Part shown: one piece after another, positions 1 to 6,752 of the stretch
Position numbering within the stretch: position 1 is the first letter of the stretch
How the letters are laid out: every line of letters starts with the position of its first letter
Source of the DNA: JAUHWS01 sp964571805
GTDB taxonomy: Bacteria > Patescibacteriota > Gracilibacteria > UM-FILTER-43-11
Assembly (NCBI GenBank): GCA_964571805.1
Contig: CAZNDI010000012.1
Span: 1 to 17,020, forward strand
DNA length: 17,020 nt
Direction of reading: 5' to 3'
Program-made: the position numbers and the translations under genes
Notes under the pieces: model-generated
The model's database searches: none
What the model was told of the DNA's origin: nothing
Seen by the model: the letters and a program-made list of their open reading frames with translations, nothing else

Positions 1-1
1 G

Positions 2-262
2 GAATATGTGCTCGCGATCTACACTAACCAACCTAGTTTAGACAATGATTATTTATACAAAGTGGCGGACAGCTTAAAATTGGACAGAGTTGCCTTTGAC
101 CAGTGTCTTGAGGATCGAAAGTATAAAGCTAAAATCCAGTCTCACATGGCTGAAGGAAACAAGCGAAAAATCCCTGGAACGCCGACCATTTTTGTAAACG
201 GCCAATTGGTTGATTGGCAGGATGCAGAAACCTTCGAGAGCTATTTGAAGAGCATTAGATAG
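2..262 (+). CDS. DsbA-like thioredoxin-fold protein, C-terminal part (5' truncated by window edge)
   Basis: The frame is open from the first bases of the window, so the start lies upstream; the GTG at 8 is an internal Val codon. About 86 residues are visible. The KIPGTPTIFVNGQLV segment is the cis-proline loop and following strand typical of DsbA/Thioredoxin_4 oxidoreductases, and a helix (AETFESYLKSI) closes the domain. The CxxC active site would lie upstream and cannot be checked. In this family such proteins are exported thiol oxidases or isomerases acting on disulfides outside the cytoplasm. The stop at 260-262 is one base from the convergent der stop, and the two 3' ends share a hairpin. 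Family assignment is fairly safe; exact role is unknown. Confidence 0.75.
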   Translation, partial: EYVLAIYTNQPSLDNDYLYKVADSLKLDRVAFDQCLEDRKYKAKIQSHMAEGNKRKIPGTPTIFVNGQLVDWQDAETFESYLKSIR

Positions 263-279
263 GTTATCTAGACCTATCT
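257..279. terminator. Hairpin spanning the convergent stop codons of the DsbA-like gene and der
   Basis: AGATAGGT (257-264) and ACCTATCT (272-279) form a perfect 8-bp inverted repeat with a 7-nt loop. It covers both stop codons (260-262 plus, 264-266 minus). No clear T-run follows on either strand, so this may be a weak bidirectional terminator or a 3'-end stabilising stem rather than a canonical intrinsic terminator. Confidence 0.4.
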
Positions 280-1643
280 TGTGGTTTCTCACGGTATTCA
301 ACCTTGATGGGCGTGCCCAGAAATCCAAACTTTTCCCGTAGTCTGTTTTCGATGTAGCGACTGTAGGAAAAGTGAAAAGAGCTCGCCTTATTGACGAAAA
401 CCAAAAAACGAGGGGGTTCGATTTCTGCCTGTGTGACGTAATAGATTTTTGGCCTTGCCTTCCCCTTTCCTGTGGGAGGGTGTTCCATGATGAGACGCTC
501 TAAAAAGGTGTTGAGTTTGGCTGTGGTGATCCGTTTGCGCCTCTCCAACATGATCAAATCAACCTGCTCAAAAATATGATGCATATTTTTTTTCGTCACG
601 GCTGAGGTAAAGACCACTGGAGCCCAAGAAAGAAAGGGAAATTTTCGTCTCAACTTGGAGATATAACGACTTCTTCGTTCGACTTCTTCGGGATCTTCTT
701 CGTTCTTTAAATCCCATTTATTGGCCAAAATCACGAGCCCTTTTCCTGCTTCGGTGATGTAGCTGGCGATTGCTTGGTCTTGATGTGAAGGTGATTCCGA
801 GGTGTCAATGACCAAAAGGGCTACATCGCAATGCTCGATGGAGGCCATGGAGCGAAGGGCGCTGAAATGTTCCACTCCTGTCAGACTTTTACCAGGACGT
901 CTTAGACCAGCGGTGTCGATGAAATTGTAAGTCCTCTCTTTATACTGGACTAAGCTGTCGGTGCTGTCTCGGGTGGTTCCGGGAATGTCGGAAACAATCA
1001 GCTTTTCTTTATTTAGAATGGCATTGATGAGCGATGATTTTCCGACATTGGGTTTGCCCACTAAGGCCACGTTGGTATTTTTACTTTCTTGCTTCAGTAT
1101 TTCTTGATAGGTGGGATCCTCTTTGCTTAGAAAGTGTCTTTTTTTGAGTTGAATCAAAATGTCTTCGATGAGCTGGTTCATCCCTACTTTATGCATGGCG
1201 GAAACGGGATGAGGGTTTCCTAGGCCTAAGCTATAGAATTCTGCCAACTGAACTTCTCCCAGAGGTTCATCACATTTATTGACGACTAAAAGGAGGGGTT
1301 TGTTGAGTTTTTTGCGAAGTAGTTCTGCGGCGCTGTAGTCTTGTGAGTGGAGTCCGGATTGATTTTCTACAACGAATAAGATCAAGTCTCCTTCTTCTAT
1401 CGCGACGCGGGCTTGAGTTTGCATGTCATCTTCGATTGAGGTTTCCCCTTTTCCAAAGACCAATCCTCCGGTGTCAACGAGGAAGAAGTCGAGCACCTCA
1501 TTTTCTACTTTATGAAAGAGCCTGTCTCGAGTGGTGCCTGCTTCATCAGCGGTGATGGCAATACGGCGCCCTGCAATTTTATTAAAAAGGGTGGATTTTC
1601 CGACATTGGGTCGGCCAACGATGGTTACAATAGGGGTCTTCAT
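264..1643 (-). CDS. der: Ribosome biogenesis GTPase Der (EngA)
   Basis: This 459-aa protein has the two tandem Era-type GTPase domains that define Der. The first has P-loop GRPNVGKS (10-17), switch II DTGG (57-60) and NKCD (122-125). The second has GKPNVGKS (196-203), DTAG (243-246) and NKWD (308-311). A C-terminal KH-like domain runs from about 370 to 450. Length and motif order match the family. Der acts in the cytoplasm in 50S subunit assembly. The ATG start is followed directly by a typical N-terminus (MKTPIVTIVGRPNVGKST). Only a weak GGGA precedes it, about 5 bases upstream. It lies 132 bp after the protease gene on the same strand, probably in the rpsU-protease-der cluster. The upstream gap contains a 16-mer also found before rmlA. 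Confidence 0.97.
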   Translation of the reverse strand: MKTPIVTIVGRPNVGKSTLFNKIAGRRIAITADEAGTTRDRLFHKVENEVLDFFLVDTGGLVFGKGETSIEDDMQTQARVAIEEGDLILFVVENQSGLHSQDYSAAELLRKKLNKPLLLVVNKCDEPLGEVQLAEFYSLGLGNPHPVSAMHKVGMNQLIEDILIQLKKRHFLSKEDPTYQEILKQESKNTNVALVGKPNVGKSSLINAILNKEKLIVSDIPGTTRDSTDSLVQYKERTYNFIDTAGLRRPGKSLTGVEHFSALRSMASIEHCDVALLVIDTSESPSHQDQAIASYITEAGKGLVILANKWDLKNEEDPEEVERRSRYISKLRRKFPFLSWAPVVFTSAVTKKNMHHIFEQVDLIMLERRKRITTAKLNTFLERLIMEHPPTGKGKARPKIYYVTQAEIEPPRFLVFVNKASSFHFSYSRYIENRLREKFGFLGTPIKVEYREKPQDRSR

Positions 1644-1658
1644 TATTTCCCGAAATTA

Positions 1659-1674
1659 AGAATTGATAGTTTAA
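1659..1674 (-). repeat. 16-bp sequence shared with the rmlA leader (copy 1, upstream of der)
   Basis: AGAATTGATAGTTTAA (plus-strand reading) occurs here and again at 8383-8398, each time just upstream of a minus-strand start codon: 15 bases before der and 5 bases before rmlA. It can be read as heptamers (AAGAATT, GATAGTT, TAAAATG) resembling the AAGNNNT units elsewhere in the window. Its function is unknown. Confidence 0.5.
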
Positions 1675-1775
1675 AATGTATCCCTGTCATTATGGTGCAC
1701 ATTTAAGAGCTTACCATGATTTAGAACATCCGTAACGCTTTAAATCAAGCCCTTCTTAGAAAGAGTAGAAAATTC

Positions 1776-2681
1776 TCAATTCTTCATTTCTTTTTCCTCT
1801 TTTTGATCAATATTTTTTGATTTTTCAATGAATTCCAAAACTGAATCTGCAGAATAGATTTCGCCGTAGCTGATTTGATCGTCGTAGACCAATCCTCCAT
1901 AAATACCTGCCAGGCAGTCGTGCTCAGGGGCAATGACCACTCCTCCTGAGCCTCCAAAGCCCAAATTGGCCGAACTGTAAAAGGTGTCATAACTGCTAAA
2001 GGCACTGATGATTCCTTTGACTAGAGTCAAATAATAGCCTTCGGTGGCCTCGGGATAGCCCAAGGCAAAAACTTCATCTCCCCTAGAAAGTTCCTCCATT
2101 TTGCATAAATCCATTGCGAGGGCCGGAAAAGTTCGCGGGTAGTCTCCGTAAGTTTCGCCTTCTTCGCTGTAAACATCATAGATTTGGAGGTAGGCAAAGT
2201 CATACTGGGGGCTAAGAAATTTGTAGTAAATGGGTTTGGCGATGTAGGTGTCGTTGGAATAGCCGGTGTGAGAGTCTGGAAATAAGACAAAACAGCCTTT
2301 TTCGTTGAGTTTCATGGGTTTATCTGGGTCTTCTTCGGAGGCGATGATGTGAAAATTGGTGAGGATTTTCCCGGAATCGTTCAAAACATACCCGGTGCCT
2401 CCTACATGTTCCTCAGAAAAGTCGAAAGGTTTGCCGGCTTCGGGACAGACGACGTTGACGATGGATTCTTCGACAAGCTCTAGGCTGCTGGTTTTTTCTT
2501 GAGTGAAGAGTGAAAAGCCTTTTTCCCCAAAATAGCCTTTCGCTGCCCAAAGGCCCCATGCGATTGAGCCTACTATCAAAGCAAGGATGACAAAGATGAA
2601 GAATTTTTCGACATGAGCCGATGATGCTGGCTGAGGTTGGCTTTGTTGTTCCGAAGGTTCGTGGGAGTTGAGTCGCAGCAA
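1776..2681 (-). CDS. Membrane-anchored trypsin-like serine protease (putative)
   Basis: A 301-aa protein with a polar N-terminus, one membrane segment (about 27-46) and a chymotrypsin-fold domain outside the cytoplasm. A full triad can be proposed: His111 in ILTNFHII, Asp161 in QYDFAYL and Ser245 in GFGGSGG, each in the expected family context and order. The GGTGYVLNDSGKILTNFHI segment resembles HtrA/Do-like proteases, but no PDZ domain follows; the protein ends in a short charged tail. The best start is TTG (2679-2681). No ATG or GTG lies upstream in frame before a stop, and no Shine-Dalgarno is visible, so the start is uncertain. It begins 17 bp after the rpsU stop, suggesting co-transcription. 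Substrate is unknown; surface-protein quality control or processing is a guess. Confidence 0.8.
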   Translation of the reverse strand: MLRLNSHEPSEQQSQPQPASSAHVEKFFIFVILALIVGSIAWGLWAAKGYFGEKGFSLFTQEKTSSLELVEESIVNVVCPEAGKPFDFSEEHVGGTGYVLNDSGKILTNFHIIASEEDPDKPMKLNEKGCFVLFPDSHTGYSNDTYIAKPIYYKFLSPQYDFAYLQIYDVYSEEGETYGDYPRTFPALAMDLCKMEELSRGDEVFALGYPEATEGYYLTLVKGIISAFSSYDTFYSSANLGFGGSGGVVIAPEHDCLAGIYGGLVYDDQISYGEIYSADSVLEFIEKSKNIDQKEEKEMKN

Positions 2682-2698
2682 GGGATTTGAGGGTGAGT

Positions 2699-2902
2699 TT
2701 AGCTGTAAAACTTAGCCCGTTCACGTTTTTTGCGGTGCATTTCTCGGATCACAGCTGCGGTGCGCACTTGAGTTTTGGTCAGTTTATCGGCAAAATAACG
2801 ATTTCGTTTCACTTCCATCACGCGGCTCCTCTGGATCACTTTTTTAAAGCGACTCATCAGTCTTTCGTTTGATTCATTGGGTTTTTTGATGGCGTAAATC
2901 AT
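2699..2902 (-). CDS. rpsU: Small ribosomal subunit protein bS21
   Basis: A 67-aa, strongly basic protein with the bS21 pattern: a short N-terminal strand (MIYAIKKPNES), the RFKKVIQRS helix, VMEVKRNRYF, and a long basic helix ending in KKRERAKFYS. Length fits the family (about 55-75 aa). bS21 binds the 30S platform next to the 3' end of 16S rRNA, which carries the anti-Shine-Dalgarno. It is the first gene of a likely rpsU-protease-der cluster. It has a consensus-like promoter at 2937-2965 and is the only gene in the window with a strong Shine-Dalgarno (AAGGA with a 7-nt spacer), which may be regulatory. Confidence 0.93.
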   Translation of the reverse strand: MIYAIKKPNESNERLMSRFKKVIQRSRVMEVKRNRYFADKLTKTQVRTAAVIREMHRKKRERAKFYS

Positions 2903-2909
2903 GGATCCT

Positions 2910-2914
2910 TCCTT
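2910..2914 (-). promoter_or_regulatory. Strong Shine-Dalgarno of rpsU
   Basis: On the minus strand AAGGA lies 7 nt before the rpsU ATG, inside AAAAAAGGAAGGATCC. A second AAGGA register lies 3 nt before the ATG. No other start in the window has a match of this quality at the right distance. Confidence 0.75.
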
Positions 2915-2936
2915 TTTTAAAAAATATTACCCATCC

Positions 2937-2965
2937 TTTATACATGAGTTTTTAAGGGGTTGCAA
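2937..2965 (-). promoter_or_regulatory. Sigma70-type promoter for rpsU cluster
   Basis: On the minus strand: TTGCAA (2960-2965), exactly 17 bp, then TATAAA (2937-2942). The predicted start of transcription is near 2930, leaving a leader of about 28 nt that contains the Shine-Dalgarno. Confidence 0.65.
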
Positions 2966-2998
2966 ACTTAATAGCCATTTGAGAGCCGACTAATTCTC

Positions 2999-3026
2999 TT
3001 GACAAAACATTAAATATATATAAAAT
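2999..3026 (+). promoter_or_regulatory. Sigma70-type promoter for the 3040 orphan gene
   Basis: TTGACA (2999-3004), a perfect -35, is followed by 16 bp and TAAAAT (3021-3026). Transcription would begin about 3033, only about 7 nt before the ATG at 3040, so the message would be nearly leaderless. Confidence 0.65.
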
Positions 3027-3039
3027 TAAGATAAATTTA

Positions 3040-3429
3040 ATGTTTAGAAAAATGCCTCACAAAAGAATCACAAGAGACTCAAACACTTTAGGATCATGTT
3101 TAGAAAACATTGTTCACGATAGTGAAGGAAGTGAAAGAAAGCAGTTGATTCTCGAAACCGTAAGGGCAGTCGTTGGGGCTTTATTGGAAGATCAAAAGAG
3201 TTTTGTTGAAAGAAGTTTAAATGAAAGGCTTCAGACACTTATTCGCCTAAGGGTGAGTATGTTTGTTGCTAAAATGATAAAGAGAAAGCGTAGTATTTTA
3301 GCCATAAAGTTAGAGTCTTTAAGAATACTCAGCAAAGAAATCAATGAATTGATCACATCAAATACCGCTGACGAAGGGCCAATTCCTAATGCACCGCGCT
3401 CCCCTATTGTGAGCAGGCTTGCTGCCTAA
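3040..3429 (+). CDS. Orphan basic, mainly helical protein
   Basis: I do not recognise this 129-aa protein. It is rich in Arg, Lys and Leu, is predicted mostly helical from about 20 to 110, and has a Pro/Ala-rich tail. There is no signal peptide or membrane segment, so it is probably cytoplasmic. It has a strong promoter (TTGACA, N16, TAAAAT) placed so that the leader would be about 7 nt; there is no Shine-Dalgarno. A second in-frame ATG at 3052 is an alternative start. The segment VGALLEDQKSF resembles VEALLEGLKSF in the other orphan (12241-12762): 8 of 11 positions are identical, but the rest does not align convincingly. It is convergent with the methyltransferase gene, 7 bp apart. The clean promoter and long open frame make it a likely real gene. 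Confidence 0.65.
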   Translation: MFRKMPHKRITRDSNTLGSCLENIVHDSEGSERKQLILETVRAVVGALLEDQKSFVERSLNERLQTLIRLRVSMFVAKMIKRKRSILAIKLESLRILSKEINELITSNTADEGPIPNAPRSPIVSRLAA

Positions 3430-3436
3430 GTATGCT

Positions 3437-4606
3437 TCATTTAGCCCTCACTAATTCCACCACCGACTCCATGTGATTGGTCTGAGGGAAGAGATCAAAA
3501 AGTGCGGCGGATCTGATTTTGTATTCGGAAAATTTGGGTAAATCCTTACCCAACTGTTCAACATTGCAAGAAATATAAATGATCACCTCAGGTTTCAGCT
3601 TTCTCAACTGAATGATGGTTTCTTGGTCCATTCCCGCCCGAGGAGGATCGGTGATGACATAAAGTGGCTTATTCGGCATTCTGACCTGCTTGAGGCGTTT
3701 AGCATCCATGCAAATGGCCTCTGCCCATTTGATCGCATTCCGTTCAATATTTGCCTTCGCTGCCATCGTGCACCCTTCAAAGCTTTCAATCGTCGTCATG
3801 CTTTCAAACAAAGGCGCGTTGATGATCCCAAAGGCGCCTACACCTCCATATAGATCTAGTAAATGGGCCTTTTCTGTGGGGTATTTTTGTAGCCGTTGAT
3901 GTACATATTCATGCATTTTTTCGGCCATGATGCTGTTGTTCTGAAAAAATCCTTGAGCACTATAATGAAATGTTTTCCCCAGGATGGTTTCTTCTAGCAT
4001 TTCCGAGCCCTTAACGACTTCAAAAACTTCCCCGGTGCTCTGAGAGCTTTTAGCCTTCATGTCTGTGATCAGAATGTGGTTGGCCGTAGAAACTTTGGCA
4101 TATTCCCTTACTTTTGCCTTCGCCGCTTCGTATTGTGGGGACTCTTTGTTGAGCACAATTGACACTGAGCTGTCGTTTTGAGGGGTTCGGATCACGGCAT
4201 ATTTATAGGTTCCTTCGTGGGTTTTGACATTGAAATAATCGAAATCAGGGCCAAAGAATTCATTGATTTCGGTGATGAGCGTGTTGAGTTTTAAATTGCT
4301 GATCACGCACGCTTTTATCCCCAGGGTTCTCCACCATTTTCCTTTTTCTCGAAAACCAATGCCCTCAGGGGTAAAGGTCATATCCATACGGTTTCGATAA
4401 AACCACTCCTCATCGCTAAATACTTCTACTTTTGGATAATCAATTTCTGCAATCAATCGGGTCTTTTTATTCTCCAATTGAGTTTGGTAGGGAATGTGCT
4501 GACTGGTGCATCCCCCACATTTGCGCTCTTCGGACTTTTCGTCTGTTGGGTTGGCGAAATAGGGGCTTTTGGGGGTTCGAGTTGGGGAAGAATGGGGTGA
4601 GGTCAT
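3437..4606 (-). CDS. TrmA/RlmD-family RNA (uracil-5-)-methyltransferase
   Basis: Family members methylate C5 of uridine in tRNA or 23S rRNA. From the ATG at 4604-4606 the protein has 389 aa. Visible features: CGGC (30-33) and Cys100, matching iron-sulfur ligands of RlmD; GFFQNN (219-224); SAM-binding LDLYGGVGAFG (250-260); DPPRAG (320-325); nucleophile Cys347 in ISCN; and the end motif FPQTNHMESV with the general-base Glu380. There is no N-terminal TRAM domain. The first Cys of the RlmD cluster motif (six residues before CGGC) is a Lys here, so cluster binding is uncertain. The open frame extends to a GTG at 4678, but the extra 24 residues look non-coding, so I prefer the internal ATG; neither has a Shine-Dalgarno. 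The substrate, tRNA or rRNA, cannot be decided. Confidence 0.88.
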   Translation of the reverse strand: MTSPHSSPTRTPKSPYFANPTDEKSEERKCGGCTSQHIPYQTQLENKKTRLIAEIDYPKVEVFSDEEWFYRNRMDMTFTPEGIGFREKGKWWRTLGIKACVISNLKLNTLITEINEFFGPDFDYFNVKTHEGTYKYAVIRTPQNDSSVSIVLNKESPQYEAAKAKVREYAKVSTANHILITDMKAKSSQSTGEVFEVVKGSEMLEETILGKTFHYSAQGFFQNNSIMAEKMHEYVHQRLQKYPTEKAHLLDLYGGVGAFGIINAPLFESMTTIESFEGCTMAAKANIERNAIKWAEAICMDAKRLKQVRMPNKPLYVITDPPRAGMDQETIIQLRKLKPEVIIYISCNVEQLGKDLPKFSEYKIRSAALFDLFPQTNHMESVVELVRAK

Positions 4607-4634
4607 TGACGTTAAGATTTTTTTGGTATAAAAT
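4606..4634 (+). promoter_or_regulatory. Plus-strand promoter-like sequence facing the 4711-5127 gene
   Basis: TTGACG (4606-4611), 17 bp, TAAAAT (4629-4634), with an overlapping TATAAA at 4627. It points rightward, away from the methyltransferase start and into the 3' end of the minus-strand gene 4711-5127. Its product would be an antisense RNA or a message for a 38-codon frame (4639-4755). Confidence 0.4.
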
Positions 4635-4638
4635 AGTG

Positions 4639-4755
4639 ATGTTAGGAAAATACTTTCGGCCCGTGGTTTATATACCACACATTAGCGGAGAGTCTTTTCC
4701 TCATTCTCATTTAATCAAATGGAAAAACGGAAATAAACCACTTCTTCTTATTTGA
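4639..4755 (+). CDS. Possible small ORF, 38 aa (doubtful)
   Basis: An ATG five bases after a promoter-like TAAAAT opens a 38-residue frame (MLGKYFRPVVYIPHI...) that ends with TGA inside the antisense of the neighbouring gene. I do not recognise it. The nearly leaderless position resembles real genes of this window, but the overlap with the minus-strand coding end and the short length argue against it. Confidence 0.15.
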   Translation: MLGKYFRPVVYIPHISGESFPHSHLIKWKNGNKPLLLI

Positions 4756-5127
4756 ATTTATAGATTCCTTTATTTGGACACAAAATTGTTCAGATTCTTT
4801 GGTTAGACCCATGAAGCGATGTAGTTTTTCCGAGGAGTGATTTGGATTTATTTTTGAACTGGGAATTGAGGTTGTCACCTGAATCAATTCTATGGCACAC
4901 GGTAAAAATTTTAAACGTCTTATCCTATCTCGTCTGCTCTTCTTTTCATAAAGATGAGCCCAGAATAGATCTAAGAATATTTTTTCTTTTCGAAAATAAT
5001 TTGATCGAATATAGGGTTTTCGCTTTGTTGTTGAGCAAAGTTTTGAATAAAAGTGACGGGCCTTTTTCAATACTTCTTTATAATTTGTGCCTATGATTTT
5101 CTCAGCTTTGACCCTGTAAGATTCCAT
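4711..5127 (-). CDS. Uncharacterised basic protein, possibly a BECR/RelE-fold nuclease
   Basis: A 138-aa basic protein with a helical N-terminus (1-30) followed by a compact domain with well-defined blocks: RKPYIRSNYFRKEKIFLDLFW (about 36-56), RRLKFLPCAIELI (70-82), NPNHSSEKLHRFMG (94-107), FCVQIKE (114-120) and WFISVFP (129-135). The alternation of helices and strands and the density of Arg, His and Lys suggest a small nucleic-acid-binding or nuclease domain. I suspect a phage-Barnase-EndoU-ColicinE5/D-RelE (BECR) type fold, but this is only an impression. No obvious antitoxin gene is adjacent. Its promoter shares 34 bp with that of the divergent glycosyltransferase gene. An AGGT lies 5 nt before the ATG as a weak ribosome site. 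The methyltransferase gene follows 104 bp downstream. Confidence 0.6.
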   Translation of the reverse strand: MESYRVKAEKIIGTNYKEVLKKARHFYSKLCSTTKRKPYIRSNYFRKEKIFLDLFWAHLYEKKSRRDRIRRLKFLPCAIELIQVTTSIPSSKINPNHSSEKLHRFMGLTKESEQFCVQIKESINSNKKKWFISVFPFD

Positions 5128-5158
5128 TACTACCTAGTTAATTCCTTTAGATACTACA

Positions 5159-5187
5159 GTGGCACTCTAGCATATTGGTGCTATAAT
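5159..5187 (+). promoter_or_regulatory. Extended -10 promoter of the glycosyltransferase cassette (leaderless start)
   Basis: GTGGCA (5159-5164), 17 bp, then TGC-TATAAT (5179-5187), a perfect extended -10. The ATG at 5195 is 7 nt beyond the -10, about where transcription should start, so the message is probably leaderless. Confidence 0.65.
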
Positions 5188-5192
5188 ATCAA
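5164..5192 (-). promoter_or_regulatory. Divergent promoter for the 4711-5127 gene, interlocked with the plus promoter
   Basis: On the minus strand: TTGATA (5187-5192), 17 bp, TAGAGT (5164-5169). The -35 shares one base with the plus-strand -10, and the -10 shares one base with the plus-strand -35. The leader would be about 30 nt. Confidence 0.45.
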
Positions 5193-5194
5193 CG

Positions 5195-6232
5195 ATGAAT
5201 CTTCCCAAGGTCACTGTCGGCGTTATTTTGTTTAAAGAAACCAAGTATATTCAGTGGAATCTGACTTCACTTTTGAACCAAGACTATCCAGAAGTTGAGT
5301 ACTTGATTCGAGATCACAGCCCTAAGGGTGAGGTTTATCATTATATAAAGGAGAATCACCCTGATTTTTTTGAGAAAGCCAAAATCACCATCGAAGACAA
5401 TGCGGCGATGCACAGCGGTGGTCACAATGCGATGATTCGTCAGATGCTAGCAGCTGGCCGTGAGGTCTATTTTTGTGTGAGCAATGACATGATGTATCCT
5501 AAAAACTTTGTGAGTGAGATTGTAGGTGAGATGCAAAAGGCTAAAGTCCATGTTGCCACATGCAAACTCATGCGATGGGATTTTGAAAAGACCATGCAAG
5601 GAGATTTGGAAGGTTCCAAAACAGATTTCATCGACAGTTTTGGCATTGGTCTAACCAAAGGTCATCACTTCTTTGACACGGGGCAAGGCCTTCAAGAGAA
5701 GAATTTTAAAGCAGTATCCCCTATTCTTGGTCCTTCGGGAGCAGTGGGAGTTTATGATAAAGTAGCTTTGGAAGCCATCGCTTATAAAAATGAGGGAGGA
5801 GGGTTGGAATATTTTGATGAAACCCTCTATTACAAAAATGATTGCGATCTTGCATATCGCCTCAGTTGGGCGGGTTTTAAGTGTGTTGTGGCTGATGTGA
5901 AAGTTTTTCATGATCGCCAGCTGGGAGAAAAAAGTGATAACGTTTTGCAAAAGCTTAAAGATCATCATCAAAAAGTAGATTGGGCCAAAGAAAGCTCATT
6001 GTTTGGGCATTTGCTTACAATTCAAAAGAACTTTGATCCAAATTACTCGTTTTCGGTGAAATTGAAGACTAGAATGAGTCAGATGGCTCGGTATTTATAT
6101 ACGCTATACTTTGCTTCAAAAATGCTTAAGACTTATAAAAAAGTTAAAGTAATGAAGGAAGAAATAACAGGCAGGAAGAGGCAAATGAAAAAGGTGATTT
6201 CGGCTCAAGAGATGGAAAAATTGATGGTTTAA
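5195..6232 (+). CDS. Family 2 glycosyltransferase (putative)
   Basis: A 345-aa GT-A fold enzyme. The N-terminus (VTVGVILFKETKYI, then SLLNQDYPEVEYLIRD) is the GT2 nucleotide-binding start. SND (96-98) stands at the DxD metal-site position, and ETLYYKNDCDLAYRL with following GFKC...VFHD (about 209-240) matches the C-terminal acceptor/catalytic block of WbbL/rhamnosyltransferase-like members. Residues 265-345 are basic and helical, possibly membrane-associating; no clear transmembrane helix is seen. It probably adds a sugar to a cell-surface polysaccharide or glycoprotein. The donor cannot be read from sequence; the Nudix and rmlA neighbours make GDP-mannose- or dTDP-sugar-linked routes plausible. 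It opens a three-gene cassette; the Nudix gene starts 19 bp downstream. The ATG at 5195 seems to be the transcript's first codon. Confidence 0.85.
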   Translation: MNLPKVTVGVILFKETKYIQWNLTSLLNQDYPEVEYLIRDHSPKGEVYHYIKENHPDFFEKAKITIEDNAAMHSGGHNAMIRQMLAAGREVYFCVSNDMMYPKNFVSEIVGEMQKAKVHVATCKLMRWDFEKTMQGDLEGSKTDFIDSFGIGLTKGHHFFDTGQGLQEKNFKAVSPILGPSGAVGVYDKVALEAIAYKNEGGGLEYFDETLYYKNDCDLAYRLSWAGFKCVVADVKVFHDRQLGEKSDNVLQKLKDHHQKVDWAKESSLFGHLLTIQKNFDPNYSFSVKLKTRMSQMARYLYTLYFASKMLKTYKKVKVMKEEITGRKRQMKKVISAQEMEKLMV

Positions 6233-6251
6233 ATTTTAATTTTAAGTAAAA

Positions 6252-6752
6252 TTGAAGATTGAAAATTCCACAAAAAAGGCTCCCTTCGAAGTGTTTCAGC
6301 AAACTATAAAATATTTCCCTACGGTTTCCATAAATATTATTTTAAGGAATGATGAAAAGGAGTTTCTTTTTGTGAAAAGAAAAAATAACCCTGCAAAAGG
6401 ACTTTTTTGGACTCCGGGAGGCAGAATATTAAATGGAGAAACTATGAAAATAGCGGCTCAAAGGATTCTTAAAGAAGAAACTGGCTTAAGAGGAAGTATC
6501 CACTATCTTTCCCCTGTATACTTAGAGGAAATATTTGATACTTCTGATTTTGATGCAGAGGATCAAAAGATTTATCTTCCGGAAATAAAAACAATTCACT
6601 ATTTAAGCACAGCCATCCTGATGGAACTTGAAAAAACAGAGGAAATAAAGCTTGATTTTCAATCTGTGGCTTATAAATGGCAAAAGGAATTACCTCACCA
6701 AGATCCTTATTTAAGGGCTTATTTTGATTTAGTAAAAGATTATCTTCAATGA
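6252..6752 (+). CDS. Nudix hydrolase, GDP-mannose mannosyl hydrolase-like
   Basis: A 166-aa Nudix protein. The box runs from Gly57: G-x5-E63-x7-R71-ILKEETGL. The canonical Glu after Arg71 is Ile, as in GDP-mannose mannosyl hydrolases (Gmm), where the RE pair of the Nudix box is also altered. The flanking FLFVKRKNNPAKGLFWTPGGR is very close to the Gmm N-terminal pattern (KR.N.PA.G..F.PGGR). Gmm enzymes release mannose from GDP-mannose and help control nucleotide-sugar use in surface glycan clusters, which fits the two glycosyltransferases on either side. The start is TTG at 6252, the only start codon after the in-frame stop at 6243-6245; no Shine-Dalgarno. It overlaps the next gene by four bases (ATGA). 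Other nucleotide-sugar substrates are possible. Confidence 0.82.
   Translation: MKIENSTKKAPFEVFQQTIKYFPTVSINIILRNDEKEFLFVKRKNNPAKGLFWTPGGRILNGETMKIAAQRILKEETGLRGSIHYLSPVYLEEIFDTSDFDAEDQKIYLPEIKTIHYLSTAILMELEKTEEIKLDFQSVAYKWQKELPHQDPYLRAYFDLVKDYLQ

Noticed and set aside
4607..4678. GTG start giving the methyltransferase 24 more residues
   Set aside because: The added part has no family counterpart and runs over promoter-like AT-rich DNA; the ATG at 4606 is sufficient.
4663..4678. Palindrome GTGGT-TTATAT-ACCAC as an operator
   Set aside because: Only 5-bp arms, a single copy and no adjacent regulator gene; could be chance.
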